Shown: in pieces, positions 17,506 to 27,660 of the stretch
Numbering within the stretch: the first letter of the stretch is position 1
Layout of the letters: every line of letters starts with the position of its first letter
Source: Betaproteobacteria bacterium
GTDB taxonomy: Bacteria; Pseudomonadota; Gammaproteobacteria; Burkholderiales; SG8-39
NCBI GenBank assembly: GCA_029883975.1
Contig: JAOUIL010000001.1
Span: forward strand, 65,255-129,254
Direction: 5' to 3'
DNA: 64,000 bases
Notes under the pieces: model-generated
The model's database searches: none
Told to the model about the DNA's origin: nothing
What the model saw: the letters and a program-made list of their open reading frames with translations, nothing else
Program-made: the position numbers and the translations under genes

Positions 17506-19617
17506 CTACTGCTCGCGCGCGAGCTTCTTCACGTCCGGCAGCCGCCGCAGCGCGCGCATGATGCGCGCCAGGTGCTGGCGGTTGGCGACCTCGAGCACGA
17601 ACAGCATGTTGGCGAAGTGCGCGCGATCCTCTTCCATGCTGATCGAGTCGATGTTGGAGCCGGCTTCGGCGATCTCGGAGGCCACCTTGGCGAGCACGCC
17701 GCGCCGGTTGGCCACCATGACCTTGATCGCCGTGTGGTACAGGCGCGGCGAGGCTGGATCCCACTCCACGTCCAGCCACTGCTCAGGCTCGTTCCTGCGC
17801 GAGCGCTCGACCGCGCGGCAATCGGCGTTGTGCACCACCAGCCCCTGGCCCTTCTTCATCGAGCCGACGATGGCGTCGCCCGGGATCGGACGGCAGCAGG
17901 TGGCGAGCTGCACGGCGACGCCCTCGGTGCCGCGGATCACCACCTGCGCCGCCTTGCCCTTGGGCTCGGGTGCCACCTCGGCGCGCTTGAGCAGGCGCCG
18001 CGCGACGACCGCGGGCAGCTGCTTGCCTAGCCCGATGTCGGCGAGCAGCTCCTGGCGGGTGCGCCCCACGGTCTCGTGCACCACGCGCTCCCAGCTCGCC
18101 TCGTCGATCTCGGCAAGGGCCACGCCGTAGGCCTTCAGCGCCTGCTCGAGCAGGCGCTCGCCGAGCGCGGCCGATTCCTCGTACTGCATGGTCTTGAGGA
18201 AGTGGCGGATGTTGGCGCGCGCCTTGCCGGTGCGCACGTACTGCAACCATGCCGGGTTGGGCTTGGCGTGGCTCGCGGTGATGATCTCGACGCGGTCGCC
18301 GTTGCGCAGCTCGGTGCGCAGCGGCACCAGCTCGCCGTTCACCTTAACGGCCACGCAGCGGTTGCCGATGTCGGTATGCACCTGGTAGGCGAAGTCCACG
18401 GCGGTGGCGCCGCGCGGCAGTGACAGGATCTTGCCCGCCGGCGTGAACACGTACACCTCGTCGGGAAACAGGTCCACCTTCACGTGCTCGAGGAACTCGT
18501 GCGGGTCGCGCGACTGGTTCTGGATCTCGAGCAGCGACTGCAGCCACTGGTGCGTCTTCTTCTGCAGTTCCGACAGCGAGTCGCCGCTTTCCTTGTACAT
18601 CCAGTGCGAGGCGACGCCGGCCTCGGCGAGGCGGTGCATCTCCTCGGTGCGGATCTGCACCTCGAGCGGCACCCCGTAGGGGCCGATCAGTCCGGTGTGC
18701 AGCGACTGGTAGCCGTTTGCCTTGGGGATGGCGATGTAGTCCTTGAACTTGCCCGGTACGGGCTTGTACAGCGCGTGCAGAGCGCCGAGCGCCAGATAGC
18801 AGGTGGCGACGTCCTTCACCACCACGCGCAGGCCGTAGATGTCGTGCACCTCGGAAAACGACAGGTGCTTCTCGGTCATCTTGCGGTAGATGGAGTAGAT
18901 GTGCTTTTCCCGGCCGCCCACGACCGCGGCGATGCGCGCGTCGGACAGGCGCGCCTTGACCTGCGCCTCGATCTTGCTCACCACCTCGCGCCGGTTGCCG
19001 CGCGCCGCCTTGGTCGCCTTGGCGAGCACGCGGTAGCGCAGCGGGTGCAGGTGCGCGAAGGCGAGCTCCTGCAGCTCGTGGAACAGCCCGTTCAGGCCGA
19101 GACGGTTGGCGATCGGCGCGTAGATCTCCATGGTCTCGCGCGCCACGCGCCGGCGCTTGGCGGGCGGCACCGCATCGAGCGTGCGCATGTTGTGCAGCCG
19201 GTCGGCGAGCTTGATGAGGATGACGCGCACGTCGCGCGCCATCGCGAGGAGCATCTTGCGGAAGTTCTCGGCCTGCGCGTCCTCGGCGGTCTGGAACTCG
19301 ATCTTGTCGAGCTTCGACAGGCCGTCGACCAGCTCTGCCACCGGCTTGCCGAAGGTGTCGGTGATCTCGGCCTTGGTGACCGAGGTGTCCTCCATGACGT
19401 CGTGCAGCAGCGCCGCCATCAACGCCTGGCCGTCCAGGTGCCAGCCGGCGAGGATCTCGGCGACCGCCAGCGGGTGCGAGATGTAGGGGTCGCCCGACTG
19501 GCGCTTCTGCCCGGCGTGCGCCGACTCGGAGAAGCGGTAGGCGTCGGCCAGCCGCGCGATGTCCGCCTTCTTCAGGTAGCTGAAGCGGCTGGCATCGAGC
19601 GTCTGTACTGCGGCCAT
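17506..19617 (-). CDS. spoT: Bifunctional (p)ppGpp synthetase/hydrolase (SpoT/RSH)
   Basis: A 703-aa full-length RelA/SpoT homologue. The HD hydrolase domain is at about 25-180 (SHPLAVAEIL, ALLHDVMEDT). The synthetase domain is at about 230-345 (IPKANGYQSLHTGL and LEVQIRTEEMH), followed by TGS (LPRGATAVDFAYQVHTDIG) and a C-terminal ACT domain (NRRGVLAKVASEIAEAGSNIDSI). Both catalytic halves look intact, so it should make and degrade (p)ppGpp in the stringent response. It lies directly downstream of rpoZ, whose product is part of the ppGpp site on RNA polymerase; this order is standard in proteobacteria. It overlaps nothing and ends close to the convergent hydrolase gene. Confidence 0.97.
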   Translation of the reverse strand: MAAVQTLDASRFSYLKKADIARLADAYRFSESAHAGQKRQSGDPYISHPLAVAEILAGWHLDGQALMAALLHDVMEDTSVTKAEITDTFGKPVAELVDGLSKLDKIEFQTAEDAQAENFRKMLLAMARDVRVILIKLADRLHNMRTLDAVPPAKRRRVARETMEIYAPIANRLGLNGLFHELQELAFAHLHPLRYRVLAKATKAARGNRREVVSKIEAQVKARLSDARIAAVVGGREKHIYSIYRKMTEKHLSFSEVHDIYGLRVVVKDVATCYLALGALHALYKPVPGKFKDYIAIPKANGYQSLHTGLIGPYGVPLEVQIRTEEMHRLAEAGVASHWMYKESGDSLSELQKKTHQWLQSLLEIQNQSRDPHEFLEHVKVDLFPDEVYVFTPAGKILSLPRGATAVDFAYQVHTDIGNRCVAVKVNGELVPLRTELRNGDRVEIITASHAKPNPAWLQYVRTGKARANIRHFLKTMQYEESAALGERLLEQALKAYGVALAEIDEASWERVVHETVGRTRQELLADIGLGKQLPAVVARRLLKRAEVAPEPKGKAAQVVIRGTEGVAVQLATCCRPIPGDAIVGSMKKGQGLVVHNADCRAVERSRRNEPEQWLDVEWDPASPRLYHTAIKVMVANRRGVLAKVASEIAEAGSNIDSISMEEDRAHFANMLFVLEVANRQHLARIMRALRRLPDVKKLAREQ

Positions 19618-19639
19618 GCGGAGAGGTTACCGCAGGCCC

Positions 19640-19655
19640 GCCCCCCTCGGGGGGC
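19640..19655 (-). repeat. GC-rich hairpin between rpoZ and spoT
   Basis: A near-perfect inverted repeat, GCCCCCC followed by GGGGGGC separated by two bases, lies in the 50-bp gap between rpoZ and spoT. No U-run follows on either strand, so it is not a standard intrinsic terminator. It could slow transcription, stabilise mRNA or be incidental. Confidence 0.4.
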
Positions 19656-19667
19656 TGGTCCCGGGCC

Positions 19668-19895
19668 TCAGGGAGTCGGGAGCGTCGGCACCGCGGGATT
19701 GCGCTTCAGCACCTCGGTGCCGACCTTGCCGAGCGCGATCTCGCGCAGCGCGATGACGGTCGACTTGTCGCGATTGGGTTCGACCAGCGCCGAGGCGCCG
19801 GCGCCGAGCTGGCGCGCGCGGTAGGTGGCGGCGAGCGTGAGCTGGAAGCGGTTGGGGATTCTCTGCAGGCAATCGTCGACGGTGATGCGGGCCAT
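19668..19895 (-). CDS. rpoZ: RNA polymerase omega subunit
   Basis: A 75-aa omega subunit starting [30 protein letters not shown], the family's most conserved part, followed by [18 protein letters not shown]. Omega helps fold the beta' subunit and forms one of the ppGpp binding sites on RNA polymerase. The gene lies two bases after gmk and immediately upstream of spoT, the usual arrangement. Length is slightly below the 91 aa of E. coli, with a shorter C-terminal tail. Confidence 0.96.
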   Translation of the reverse strand: MARITVDDCLQRIPNRFQLTLAATYRARQLGAGASALVEPNRDKSTVIALREIALGKVGTEVLKRNPAVPTLPTP

Positions 19896-19897
19896 GG

Positions 19898-20506
19898 TCA
19901 GCGTTCCATTCCAAAAATGTCCGGGTGCAGGGCGAGTTGGCGGCCGGTGGCCACGCGCTCGGCGCGGACGACCGCCCGCAGGTCCTGCAGGGCGTCGTCG
20001 AAGTATTTGTTAATTATAGCGTATTTGAACTCCACCGCGTGCGTCATTTCCTCGGCCGCATTCTGCAGCCGGCGGCGGATCACGGCGTCCGTGTCCTGCC
20101 CGCGCGCGCGCAGGCGCCGCTCGAGCTCGGCCATGGACGGCGGCAGCACGAAGATGCCGATGGTGTCGGGGTGCAGGCGCCGCACCTGCTCGGCCCCCTG
20201 CCAGTCGATTTCCAAGACGAGGTCACGCCCCGAGGCGCGCACCTGGTCGATCACCTTCTGCGAGGTGCCGTAGCGATGCCCATGGACCTCGGCGCTCTCC
20301 AGGAACTCGCCGCGCTCGAGCATGGCAGCGAAGGTCGCCGGGTCGACGAAGTGGTATTCGCGCCCGCTCTGCTCGCCCGGGCGCGGGGCGCGCGTGGTGT
20401 AGGACACCGACAGCCCGACGCCGGGGTCGGCCGCGAGCAGCGCGCGGATGAGCGAGGACTTGCCCGCGCCCGAGGGCGCCGTGACGACGAACAGCAGCCC
20501 CGTCAT
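19898..20506 (-). CDS. gmk: Guanylate kinase
   Basis: 202 aa from the ATG at 20506, which overlaps the yicC stop codon (ATGA). The track ORF extends far upstream in a frame antisense to the Ser/Thr kinase. The P-loop is [10 protein letters not shown] near the start, and the GMP-binding segment [22 protein letters not shown] and the DWQGAEQVR motif are intact. It phosphorylates GMP to GDP with ATP, feeding GTP and (p)ppGpp pools, which fits its neighbours rpoZ and spoT. Confidence 0.97.
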   Translation of the reverse strand: MTGLLFVVTAPSGAGKSSLIRALLAADPGVGLSVSYTTRAPRPGEQSGREYHFVDPATFAAMLERGEFLESAEVHGHRYGTSQKVIDQVRASGRDLVLEIDWQGAEQVRRLHPDTIGIFVLPPSMAELERRLRARGQDTDAVIRRRLQNAAEEMTHAVEFKYAIINKYFDDALQDLRAVVRAERVATGRQLALHPDIFGMER

Positions 20507-21363
20507 TCGACGTTCTGCGCCTGCTCGCGCAATTGCTCGATGGCGAGCTTCAGGTCGAGCGCGCCGTCGGCGATCTCGCGCGTGGCGGCCTTGGAGGCGA
20601 GCGTGTTGGCCTCGCGGTTCAGCTCCTGCGCGAGGAAGTCGAGGCGCTTGCCGGCGGCGCCGCCCGTGGCGAGCACGCGCGCGGCCTCGTCGAGATGCGC
20701 CGCGAGCCGCTGCAGCTCCTCCGCGACGTCGGTCTTGACGGCGAACACCGCGAGCTCCGCGCGTACGCGCTCGTCGTCCGCGCTGCCCAGCGCTTCGCGC
20801 AAGCGCTCGGCGAGGCGCGCCTGGTAGACCTCGTTGGCCGCCGGCACGAGCGGCGCGATGCCGGCGAGGCGCGCGCGCATCTCGGCCAGGCGCGCACCGA
20901 GGACGGCGGCGAGCTTCTCGCCCTCGCGTGCGCGCGTCGCGCACAATTCCGCCACGGCGCGCGCGGCGAGCGCCGCGACCCGCGCCTGCAGCTCGCCGGC
21001 GGCGAGCGCGCCTTCCCTCAGCACGCCCGGCCAGCGCAGGACCTCGCTCGCCGTGAGCGGCGCGGCGTCCGGAAACGCGCGCCGAGCCTCGCGCTCGAGG
21101 GCGCGCAGCCCCTCGAGCGCGTCGGGATCCAGCGACGGCAGCCCGGCGGCGCGTCCCGAGAGCGTCAGCCGGCAGTCGACCTTGCCGCGCGCTACGCGCG
21201 CCGCGATCGCTTCGCGCAGCGCCGGCTCGAGCGCGCGCAGCTCGTCGGCGATGCGGAACTGCACGTCGAGAAAGCGCGCGTTCACCGAGCGCAGCTCGAG
21301 CGTCAGCGCGCCGTGCGGATGCTCGGCGGAGACGAGCGCGTAGCCGGTCATGCTCCGGATCAC
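20503..21363 (-). CDS. yicC: YicC family protein (RNase-associated)
   Basis: A 286-aa YicC-family protein. A GTG at 21363 gives the family's usual opening MIRSMTGYA, while the first ATG (21351) would start at MTGYA; the track start further upstream lacks support. The C-terminal DUF1732 region ends FLAQELNREANTLASKA and [16 protein letters not shown], as in the family. YicC proteins have been described as endoribonuclease or RNase-regulating proteins affecting sRNA stability. The location before gmk is common in proteobacteria. It is divergent from the Ser/Thr kinase gene. Confidence 0.93.
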   Translation of the reverse strand: MIRSMTGYALVSAEHPHGALTLELRSVNARFLDVQFRIADELRALEPALREAIAARVARGKVDCRLTLSGRAAGLPSLDPDALEGLRALEREARRAFPDAAPLTASEVLRWPGVLREGALAAGELQARVAALAARAVAELCATRAREGEKLAAVLGARLAEMRARLAGIAPLVPAANEVYQARLAERLREALGSADDERVRAELAVFAVKTDVAEELQRLAAHLDEAARVLATGGAAGKRLDFLAQELNREANTLASKAATREIADGALDLKLAIEQLREQAQNVE

Positions 21364-21405
21364 GGAAGGCGAAAAGCGCTGGAAAGGCGCGCGAGGCGAA
21401 GCGCG

Positions 21406-21412
21406 TATCATA
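21406..21412. promoter_or_regulatory. Possible overlapping divergent -10 elements (yicC / Ser-Thr kinase)
   Basis: The 55-bp gap between yicC and the kinase contains TATCAT on the plus strand overlapping TATGAT on the minus strand. Read leftward it would give a yicC leader of about 35 bases; read rightward it would leave almost no leader before the kinase ATG. No good -35 hexamers were seen. Confidence 0.3.
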
Positions 21413-21418
21413 GGGAAA

Positions 21419-22363
21419 ATGCCCTCGCAAGCCAACCAGCCGCTGCCGGAAGGGCATCCGCTGCAGAACTACCGCATCCTGCGCGTGCTGGCGCAAGGCG
21501 GCTTCTCCATCGTCTACCTGGCGCACGACGAGAACGAGACGCCGGTGGCGATCAAGGAGTACCTGCCCTCGACGCTCGCGCTGCGCACCGGCACGGGCGC
21601 CGTGCCCGTGGTGCCGGAAGCGCATGCGGCGGCGTTCCGCTACGGCCTGAAGTGCTTCTTCGAGGAAGGCAAGGCGCTTGCCTCGCTCGCGCACCCCAAC
21701 GTGGTGCGCGTGCTGAATTTCTTTCGCGCCAACGAGACCGTGTACCTGGTCATGCGCTACGAGCGCGGGCGCTCGCTGCAGGAGCACATCCACGCGCGCG
21801 GCGGGGTGCTGCGCGAGACCTGGATTCGCAACACCTTCGCCACGCTGCTCAACGGGCTGCGCGAGGTGCACTCCAACAAGCTGCTGCACCTGGACATCAA
21901 GCCCGGCAACGTCTACCTGCGCGGCGACGGCACGCCGCTGCTGATCGACTTCGGCGCCGCGCGCCAGATGCTGGCCGGCGAGGCGGTGCTGCCGCCCATG
22001 TACACGCCGGGCTTCGCCTCGCCCGAGCACCATGCGGACCGCTCGAAGCTCGGGCCGTGGAGCGACATCTATTCGGTCGGCGCCACGCTGTACGCGTGCG
22101 TGACGGCCGACGTGCCGCCCGCCGCCGCGGAGCGCATGGAGAAGGACAGGATCGTCCCCGCGCGCCGCGCGGCCGCCGGGCGCTTTTCCGCCGAGCTGCT
22201 CGATACCGTGGACTGGTGCCTGCAGATGAACCACCTGGAGCGCCCGCAGAGCGTCTTCGCCCTGCAGAAAGCGCTGCTCGGCGAGAAGCCGCCCGACTAC
22301 CGCGGTCCGGCGCCGGTGCTCGCGCAGCTGAAAGGGGCGCTCGCTAAGCTCGCGCGCCGATGA
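21419..22363 (+). CDS. Serine/threonine protein kinase (bacterial Hanks-type)
   Basis: 314 aa from the ATG at 21419 with AGGG upstream. It is a soluble kinase domain from about residue 18: the glycine loop is LAQGGFSIVY (26-33), the VAIKE lysine is K46, the catalytic loop reads HLDIKPGN, and IDFGAAR and FASPEH follow. The catalytic loop has Leu in place of the usual Arg (HRD), so it is a non-RD kinase, which often does not need activation-loop phosphorylation. No transmembrane sensor domain is present. Its stop overlaps the start of a PP2C phosphatase gene, a classic kinase/phosphatase signalling pair. Targets are unknown. Confidence 0.92.
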   Translation: MPSQANQPLPEGHPLQNYRILRVLAQGGFSIVYLAHDENETPVAIKEYLPSTLALRTGTGAVPVVPEAHAAAFRYGLKCFFEEGKALASLAHPNVVRVLNFFRANETVYLVMRYERGRSLQEHIHARGGVLRETWIRNTFATLLNGLREVHSNKLLHLDIKPGNVYLRGDGTPLLIDFGAARQMLAGEAVLPPMYTPGFASPEHHADRSKLGPWSDIYSVGATLYACVTADVPPAAAERMEKDRIVPARRAAAGRFSAELLDTVDWCLQMNHLERPQSVFALQKALLGEKPPDYRGPAPVLAQLKGALAKLARR

Positions 22364-23265
22364 AGTGCGCGATCGCCCAGCAGTCGCACATCGGCCGGCG
22401 CCCGAGTAACGAGGATCGCCTGGGACACTGGCGCAGCGCGCAGGCGCTGCTGCTCGCCGCGGCCGACGGCATGGGCGGGCATGCGCACGGCGAGCTCGCC
22501 GCGGAGCTCGCGCTGCGCTATGTGGGCGCGCTGTTCCGGCGCGAGGCGCGCCCGCAGCTCGACGGGCCCGCGCAATTCCTCGCGCGCGCCGTGGCCGGCG
22601 CGCATGCCGTCCTGCTGCACGAGGCGCGCTCGCTCGGCCTGGAAGACTCGCCGCGCACCACGATCGTCGCCTGCGTGGTGCAGCAGGGCTGGGCCACCTG
22701 GGCGCACGTCGGCGACTCGCGCCTGTACCACGTGCGCCGGGGGGAGGTCATCGCGCGCACGCGCGACCACACACTGGTGCAGCAGATGGTGGACGAGGGG
22801 CGGCTGCAACCGGCCGAGGCGCGCGGCCATCCGCTGCGCAATCGGCTGCTGCATTGCCTGGGCGGCGCGCGCATCCCGCTGCTCGGCGCCGTGACGCAGG
22901 CGCGCCTCGAGCGCGACGACGTGCTGCTGCTGTGCACCGACGGATTCTGGGAGCCGCTGAATGACCGCCAGATCGTCGCCGGCCTGGAGAGCGGCCCGCT
23001 GGCCGAAGGCGTGGCGCGGCTCGCGGGGCTCGCGCGCGAGCGCGCCGGCGCGGACAGCGACAATATTTCCGCCCTGGCGCTGGCTTGGGACGAGCCGGCG
23101 GCGGCACTCGCCGAGGGGACGCTGCCGGGCCCGATGGTCGCGCCGCTCGCCGTGGCGGCGCCCGCGGTGCCGGATGCGGATATCCTTCGCGCCATGGAAG
23201 CCGATCCCGAGTCCGGCGTCGCGCGCCTGCGACAGGCCGTGCTGAGCACCGGGCGCCGCCCATGA
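22360..23265 (+). CDS. PP2C-family protein serine/threonine phosphatase
   Basis: A 301-aa PPM/PP2C phosphatase with all metal-binding motifs: SNEDRLG at the N-terminus, [31 protein letters not shown] and [12 protein letters not shown]. It should dephosphorylate Ser/Thr residues, presumably antagonising the kinase encoded by the overlapping upstream gene (ATGA overlap). The C-terminal 60 residues are an Ala/Pro-rich tail outside the catalytic core. Its own stop overlaps the rph start by four bases, tying the pair to a housekeeping RNA operon. Confidence 0.94.
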   Translation: MKCAIAQQSHIGRRPSNEDRLGHWRSAQALLLAAADGMGGHAHGELAAELALRYVGALFRREARPQLDGPAQFLARAVAGAHAVLLHEARSLGLEDSPRTTIVACVVQQGWATWAHVGDSRLYHVRRGEVIARTRDHTLVQQMVDEGRLQPAEARGHPLRNRLLHCLGGARIPLLGAVTQARLERDDVLLLCTDGFWEPLNDRQIVAGLESGPLAEGVARLAGLARERAGADSDNISALALAWDEPAAALAEGTLPGPMVAPLAVAAPAVPDADILRAMEADPESGVARLRQAVLSTGRRP

Positions 23266-23981
23266 CACGCGCGCACGGCCGAGCCCCCGACGCGCTGCGC
23301 CCGGTGCGGCTGACGCGCGGCTACACGCGCTACGCCGAGGGCTCGGTGCTCGCCGAGTTCGGCGAGACGCGCGTGCTGTGCACCGTGAGCGTGGAGAACC
23401 GCGTGCCGCCGTTCCTGAGGGACAGGGGCCGCGGATGGCTGACGGCCGAATACGGCATGCTGCCGCGCGCCACGCATACGCGCGGCGAGCGCGAAGCGGC
23501 GCGCGGGCGGCAATCGGGGCGCACGCTGGAGATCCAGCGACTGATCGGCCGCGCGCTGCGCGCGGTGCTGGATCTGCCGGCGCTGGGCGAGCGCACGCTG
23601 CAGGTGGACTGCGATGTGCTGCAGGCCGATGGCGGCACGCGCACCGCGGCGATCACCGGCGCGTTCGTCGCAGTGCACGACGCGCTCGGCTGGATGCAGC
23701 GCGCGGGCTTGGTCGCCACGCTGCCCGTGAAGGACTTCGTCGCCGCGGTATCGGTGGGCTTGTCGGGCGACACCGGACTGCTCGACCTCGACTACGCCGA
23801 GGACTCGTCCTGCGACACGGACATGAACGTGGTGATGACGGGCGCGGGGCGCTTCGTCGAGGTGCAGGGTACCGCGGAGGGCGAGCCGTTCGCGCGCGCG
23901 CAGATGGACGCGCTGCTCGCGCTCGCCTCGCGCGGCATCGGCGAGTTGATCGGGCACCAGAAGCGCGCGCTCGGGCCGTGA
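23262..23981 (+). CDS. rph: Ribonuclease PH
   Basis: 239 aa from the ATG at 23262 (overlapping the PP2C stop). Conserved pieces include the start [24 protein letters not shown], the [19 protein letters not shown] core and [14 protein letters not shown]. RNase PH is a phosphorolytic 3'-5' exoribonuclease that trims tRNA and rRNA ends. Length matches the family (about 238 aa). The 3' end overlaps the GTG start of rdgB. Confidence 0.96.
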   Translation: MTRAHGRAPDALRPVRLTRGYTRYAEGSVLAEFGETRVLCTVSVENRVPPFLRDRGRGWLTAEYGMLPRATHTRGEREAARGRQSGRTLEIQRLIGRALRAVLDLPALGERTLQVDCDVLQADGGTRTAAITGAFVAVHDALGWMQRAGLVATLPVKDFVAAVSVGLSGDTGLLDLDYAEDSSCDTDMNVVMTGAGRFVEVQGTAEGEPFARAQMDALLALASRGIGELIGHQKRALGP

Positions 23982-24562
23982 AGCTGGTGCTGGCCTCCAA
24001 CAACCCGGGCAAGCTGCGCGAGATGCGTGCGCTGCTCGCGCCGCTCGGCCACCAGGTGATCGTGCAGGCGGAGCTCGGCATCGCAGAGGCCGAGGAGCCG
24101 CACGACACGTTCCTCGAGAACGCGCTCGCCAAAGCGCGCCATGCGAGCCGCGCCAGCGGCCTGCCGGCGCTGGCCGACGACTCCGGGCTGTGCGTCGACG
24201 CGCTCGGCGGCGCGCCGGGCGTGCACTCGGCGCACTTTGCCGGGCGCGAGGGCAGCCGCGAGCAGCGCGACGCGCGAAACAACGCGAAGCTCCTGGCGAG
24301 CCTGGGCGAGCAGCGCCGCGCCCATTACCGCTGCGTCATGGCGCTCGTGCGGCGCGCCGACGACCCCGAGCCGCTCGTCGCCGAGGGTAGCTGGCAAGGC
24401 AGCATCGCGCGCGCGCCGCGCGGCGCGCACGGCTTCGGCTACGACCCGCTGTTCCTGGTGCCCGGGCGCGGGCTGACCGCTGCCGAGCTGTCGGAGGACG
24501 AAAAGAACCGGCTCAGCCATCGCGGCCAGGCGGCCGCGCGGCTCGTGGAGCTGCTGCGGTGA
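23978..24562 (+). CDS. rdgB: XTP/dITP diphosphatase (RdgB/HAM1)
   Basis: 194 aa from a GTG at 23978 that overlaps the rph stop (GTGA). The opening [15 protein letters not shown], the central [21 protein letters not shown] and the distal [12 protein letters not shown] are hallmark HAM1 motifs. It removes non-canonical purine triphosphates (dITP, XTP) from the nucleotide pool. The rph-rdgB-hemW order is widespread in proteobacteria. The ORF track's longer frame simply continues antisense-free through rph and is not the real start. Confidence 0.96.
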   Translation: MKLVLASNNPGKLREMRALLAPLGHQVIVQAELGIAEAEEPHDTFLENALAKARHASRASGLPALADDSGLCVDALGGAPGVHSAHFAGREGSREQRDARNNAKLLASLGEQRRAHYRCVMALVRRADDPEPLVAEGSWQGSIARAPRGAHGFGYDPLFLVPGRGLTAAELSEDEKNRLSHRGQAAARLVELLR

Positions 24563-25722
24563 GCGCGGTCCTGCGCGCGCGCCACGACGTGCGCTTCGCC
24601 GTGCTGCCGCCGCTTGCGCTCTATGCGCACCTGCCCTGGTGCGTGCGCAAGTGCCCGTACTGCGACTTCAACTCGCACGAGAAGGGCGACGCGCTGCCCG
24701 AGCGCGAGTACGTCGCCGCGCTGGTCGCCGACCTCGAGGGCCTGCTGCCCTCGGTCTGGGGCCGGCGTGCGGGGAGCGTGTTCATCGGCGGCGGCACGCC
24801 GAGCCTGTTCTCGCCCGAGTCGATCGACGCGCTGCTCGCCGCGCTGCGCGCGCGCGTGCCGCTCGAGCCCGGCGCCGAGGTGACGCTGGAGGCCAACCCC
24901 GGCACCGCGGAGGCCGGGCGCTTCCGCGGCTATCGCGACGCTGGGGTCAATCGCCTGTCGCTCGGCATCCAGAGCTTCGACGACGGCCGGCTCGCGTCGC
25001 TCGGGCGCATCCACTCGGCCGACGAGGCGCGCCGCGCGATCGAAATGGCGCAAGATGCCTTCGACAACGTGAATCTCGACCTCATGTACGGGCTGCCCGG
25101 TCAGACGGTGTCCGAGGCGCGCAAGGAGATCGCCGAAGCGGTGCGCTGGGGCACGACGCACCTGTCGGCGTACCAGCTGACCATCGAGCCGAACACAGTG
25201 TTCTTCAGCAAGCCGCCCGCGCTGCCCTCGCATGACGAGGCGGCCGACATGCAGCTTGCGGTGGAAGAGATGCTTGCCGCGGCCGGCTTCGAGCACTACG
25301 AGACCTCCGCGTTCGCGCGGCCCGGACGGCGCTGCCGGCACAACCTGAACTACTGGGAGTTCGGCGATTACCTCGGGCTCGGCGCCGGCGCGCACGGCAA
25401 GGTGTCGTACGCGGAGCGCGTGACGCGCCACGAGCGTCCCAAGCCGCCGCGCGAGTACATGGCGCAGGCGGGCGCCCTGAAGGAATCGGTGATCGCGTCG
25501 CGCGAGCTGCCTTTCGAGTTCATGCTTAACGCGCTGCGGCTCGTGCAAGGTGTGCCGTCGAAACTGTTCGAGGAGCGTACCGGGCTGCCGGCGGCCGCGG
25601 TGGCACGCAGGCTTTCGACTGCCCGCGAAAAGGGCCTGCTGGAGGACGATCCGCTGCGTATCCGCCCGACGCCGCGCGGGCAGCTGTTCCTCAACGAGCT
25701 GCTGCAGCTGTTCCTGGATTGA
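24559..25722 (+). CDS. hemW: Radical SAM heme chaperone HemW
   Basis: 387 aa starting at a GTG overlapping the rdgB stop. The radical SAM cluster motif is CVRKCPYCDF, preceded by LALYAHLPW, and IGGGTPSLFSPE and SLGIQSFDDGRLASLGR follow, as in HemW rather than the CPO HemN. HemW binds heme and transfers it to target proteins such as respiratory enzymes. The C-terminal HemN-like winged region is present (LPFEFMLNALRL). Length is normal. Confidence 0.94.
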   Translation: MSAVLRARHDVRFAVLPPLALYAHLPWCVRKCPYCDFNSHEKGDALPEREYVAALVADLEGLLPSVWGRRAGSVFIGGGTPSLFSPESIDALLAALRARVPLEPGAEVTLEANPGTAEAGRFRGYRDAGVNRLSLGIQSFDDGRLASLGRIHSADEARRAIEMAQDAFDNVNLDLMYGLPGQTVSEARKEIAEAVRWGTTHLSAYQLTIEPNTVFFSKPPALPSHDEAADMQLAVEEMLAAAGFEHYETSAFARPGRRCRHNLNYWEFGDYLGLGAGAHGKVSYAERVTRHERPKPPREYMAQAGALKESVIASRELPFEFMLNALRLVQGVPSKLFEERTGLPAAAVARRLSTAREKGLLEDDPLRIRPTPRGQLFLNELLQLFLD

Positions 25723-25729
25723 CGGCCCG

Positions 25730-26084
<355 letters not shown>

Positions 26085-26101
<17 letters not shown>

Positions 26102-27005
26102 CCCAGCGCGCCAGGATCGGTGCGTAGGTCTGCGGCCAGCGCTCGAGCGCCTCGCCCGCGCCGTAGAACACCCGGCGCAGGAAGGCGAGCGAGAGCTCGC
26201 GCGTCGCCTGCTTCACCTGCGGATTGAGCTCCGCGCCGCCCGTGCCGGCGCGATTGGTGAAGATGCTGTGCGAGCCGCCCTCGAACACCGCGAGCGCCTT
26301 CACCGGGCTGCCCACCGCCTCGAATACCGCGACCCGGTCGCCCACGGGAGAGTAGTACCCCGGGATGGTGATCGTGTCCTCGGTCGCGGTCACGTGCAGG
26401 GTCGGCAGCGTGAGCGACCGCAGGATACGCTTGGGGTCCTGTTCGCCGTAGAACGGCGGCGCCGAGAGGAGCACCGCCGCCTTGATGCGTGGGTCGCGCA
26501 GCTCCATTCTGCGGCCATTGCGCTCGACGCCTGCGCCGGTGGCGAGCATCACGGTGTTGGCGCCATAGGAATGGCCCGCGGCGGCGATGCGCGCGCGGTC
26601 GATGCGCGCGCCGAACTCCCGGTGCGTAAGCAGCTGGTCGAGGGCGTAAGTGAGATCGCGCACGCGCTCCAGCGCCTCGCGCTCCTGCGCCGCGCCTTGC
26701 AGCCGTCCGATGAGCGAGAAGGGGTTGCCGAGCCAGAGGCTGCGGTCGCTGCCCACGTGCTGCAAGTGCAGGCTGGCGATGCCCTGGCTGGCGAAGTACT
26801 CGCCGAGGTAGCTGTAGCCGCGGCGCGAGCCGCCGATGCCGTGCGAGAAGACGACCAGGGGCACCGGCCGATCGGCCTCGGGCCAGTACAGGCGCACCGG
26901 CACGGGGCGCTCGCGCTTCTCGTCCACCCAGTCGAAGTCGTGCGTTTCAAACGCGGATGCGGTTCCCGCGACGAGCAGCAGCGCGAGCAAGAGCCAGCGG
27001 GCCAT
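26085..27005 (-). CDS. Secreted alpha/beta hydrolase, dienelactone-hydrolase/PAF-acetylhydrolase type
   Basis: A 306-aa protein with a signal peptide (MARWLLLALLLVAGTASA). The nucleophile elbow is AAGHSYGANTVM (GxSxG). An oxyanion-type PLVVFSHGIGGSRRGYSYLGEYFASQG lies before it, and a late GGSHSIF may provide the catalytic histidine. This resembles the predicted dienelactone hydrolases and PAF-acetylhydrolase-like secreted esterases. Substrate unknown. It starts two bases after trmB ends, so it probably shares the thiS-thiG-trmB transcript, although no functional link is obvious. Confidence 0.82.
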
Positions 27006-27006
27006 G

Positions 27007-27660
27007 TCAGGAGCGCTTTCTGAAGTGGAAGTCCCGGACCGTGTGACCGAGCCTCAGGCCGCGAAGTTCGAACTTGGTCGCCGGCCGCGCGCCCGCGCCG
27101 CCCGCGCGCTCGAGCAGCGGCTCGGCCCCCAGGACCTCGTCGATCTGCCGGGCGTAGTCCTCCCAGTCGGTGGCCGCGTGCAGGATGCCGCCCGGGGCGA
27201 GCTTGCGCGCGGCGAGCGCGGCAAAGGCGGGCTGCACGAGGCGCCGCTTGTAGTGGCGCTTCTTCGGCCAGGGATCGGGAAAGAAGAGGTGGATGCCGGC
27301 GAGCGCGCCGTCGGGGATCATGTTCGCGAGCACCTCGAGCGCATCGTGACGGATGACGCGCAGGTTACCGAGGCCTTGCTCGTCGATGCGTTTCAACAGG
27401 CTCCCCACCCCGGGCCCGTGCACCTCTATGGCGATGAAGTCGGTGCCGGGGTTGGCAGTGGCGATCGCCGCGGTGGTTTCGCCCATGCCGGAGCCGATCT
27501 CCAGCACGAGCGGGGCTGTGCGGCCGAACAACGCGCGCGTGTCGAGGAGCGCGGGCTGGTACTCGATGCCGTAAGCCGGCATCAGCTGCTCGAGCGCGCG
27601 CTGCTGCGACGGCGTCGTCCTGCTCTGGCGCAGGACGTAGCTGCGGATGCCGCGCTTCAA
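27007..27660 (-). CDS. trmB: tRNA (guanine-N7-)-methyltransferase
   Basis: 217 aa starting at a TTG that overlaps the thiG stop (TTGA). The SAM-binding motif is [16 protein letters not shown], and the family signature [25 protein letters not shown] and the later TDWEDYA are intact. It methylates G46 in the variable loop of tRNAs. The thiS-thiG-trmB order is typical for betaproteobacteria. Length is close to that of E. coli TrmB (239 aa) with a shorter N-terminal part. Confidence 0.95.
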   Translation of the reverse strand: MKRGIRSYVLRQSRTTPSQQRALEQLMPAYGIEYQPALLDTRALFGRTAPLVLEIGSGMGETTAAIATANPGTDFIAIEVHGPGVGSLLKRIDEQGLGNLRVIRHDALEVLANMIPDGALAGIHLFFPDPWPKKRHYKRRLVQPAFAALAARKLAPGGILHAATDWEDYARQIDEVLGAEPLLERAGGAGARPATKFELRGLRLGHTVRDFHFRKRS

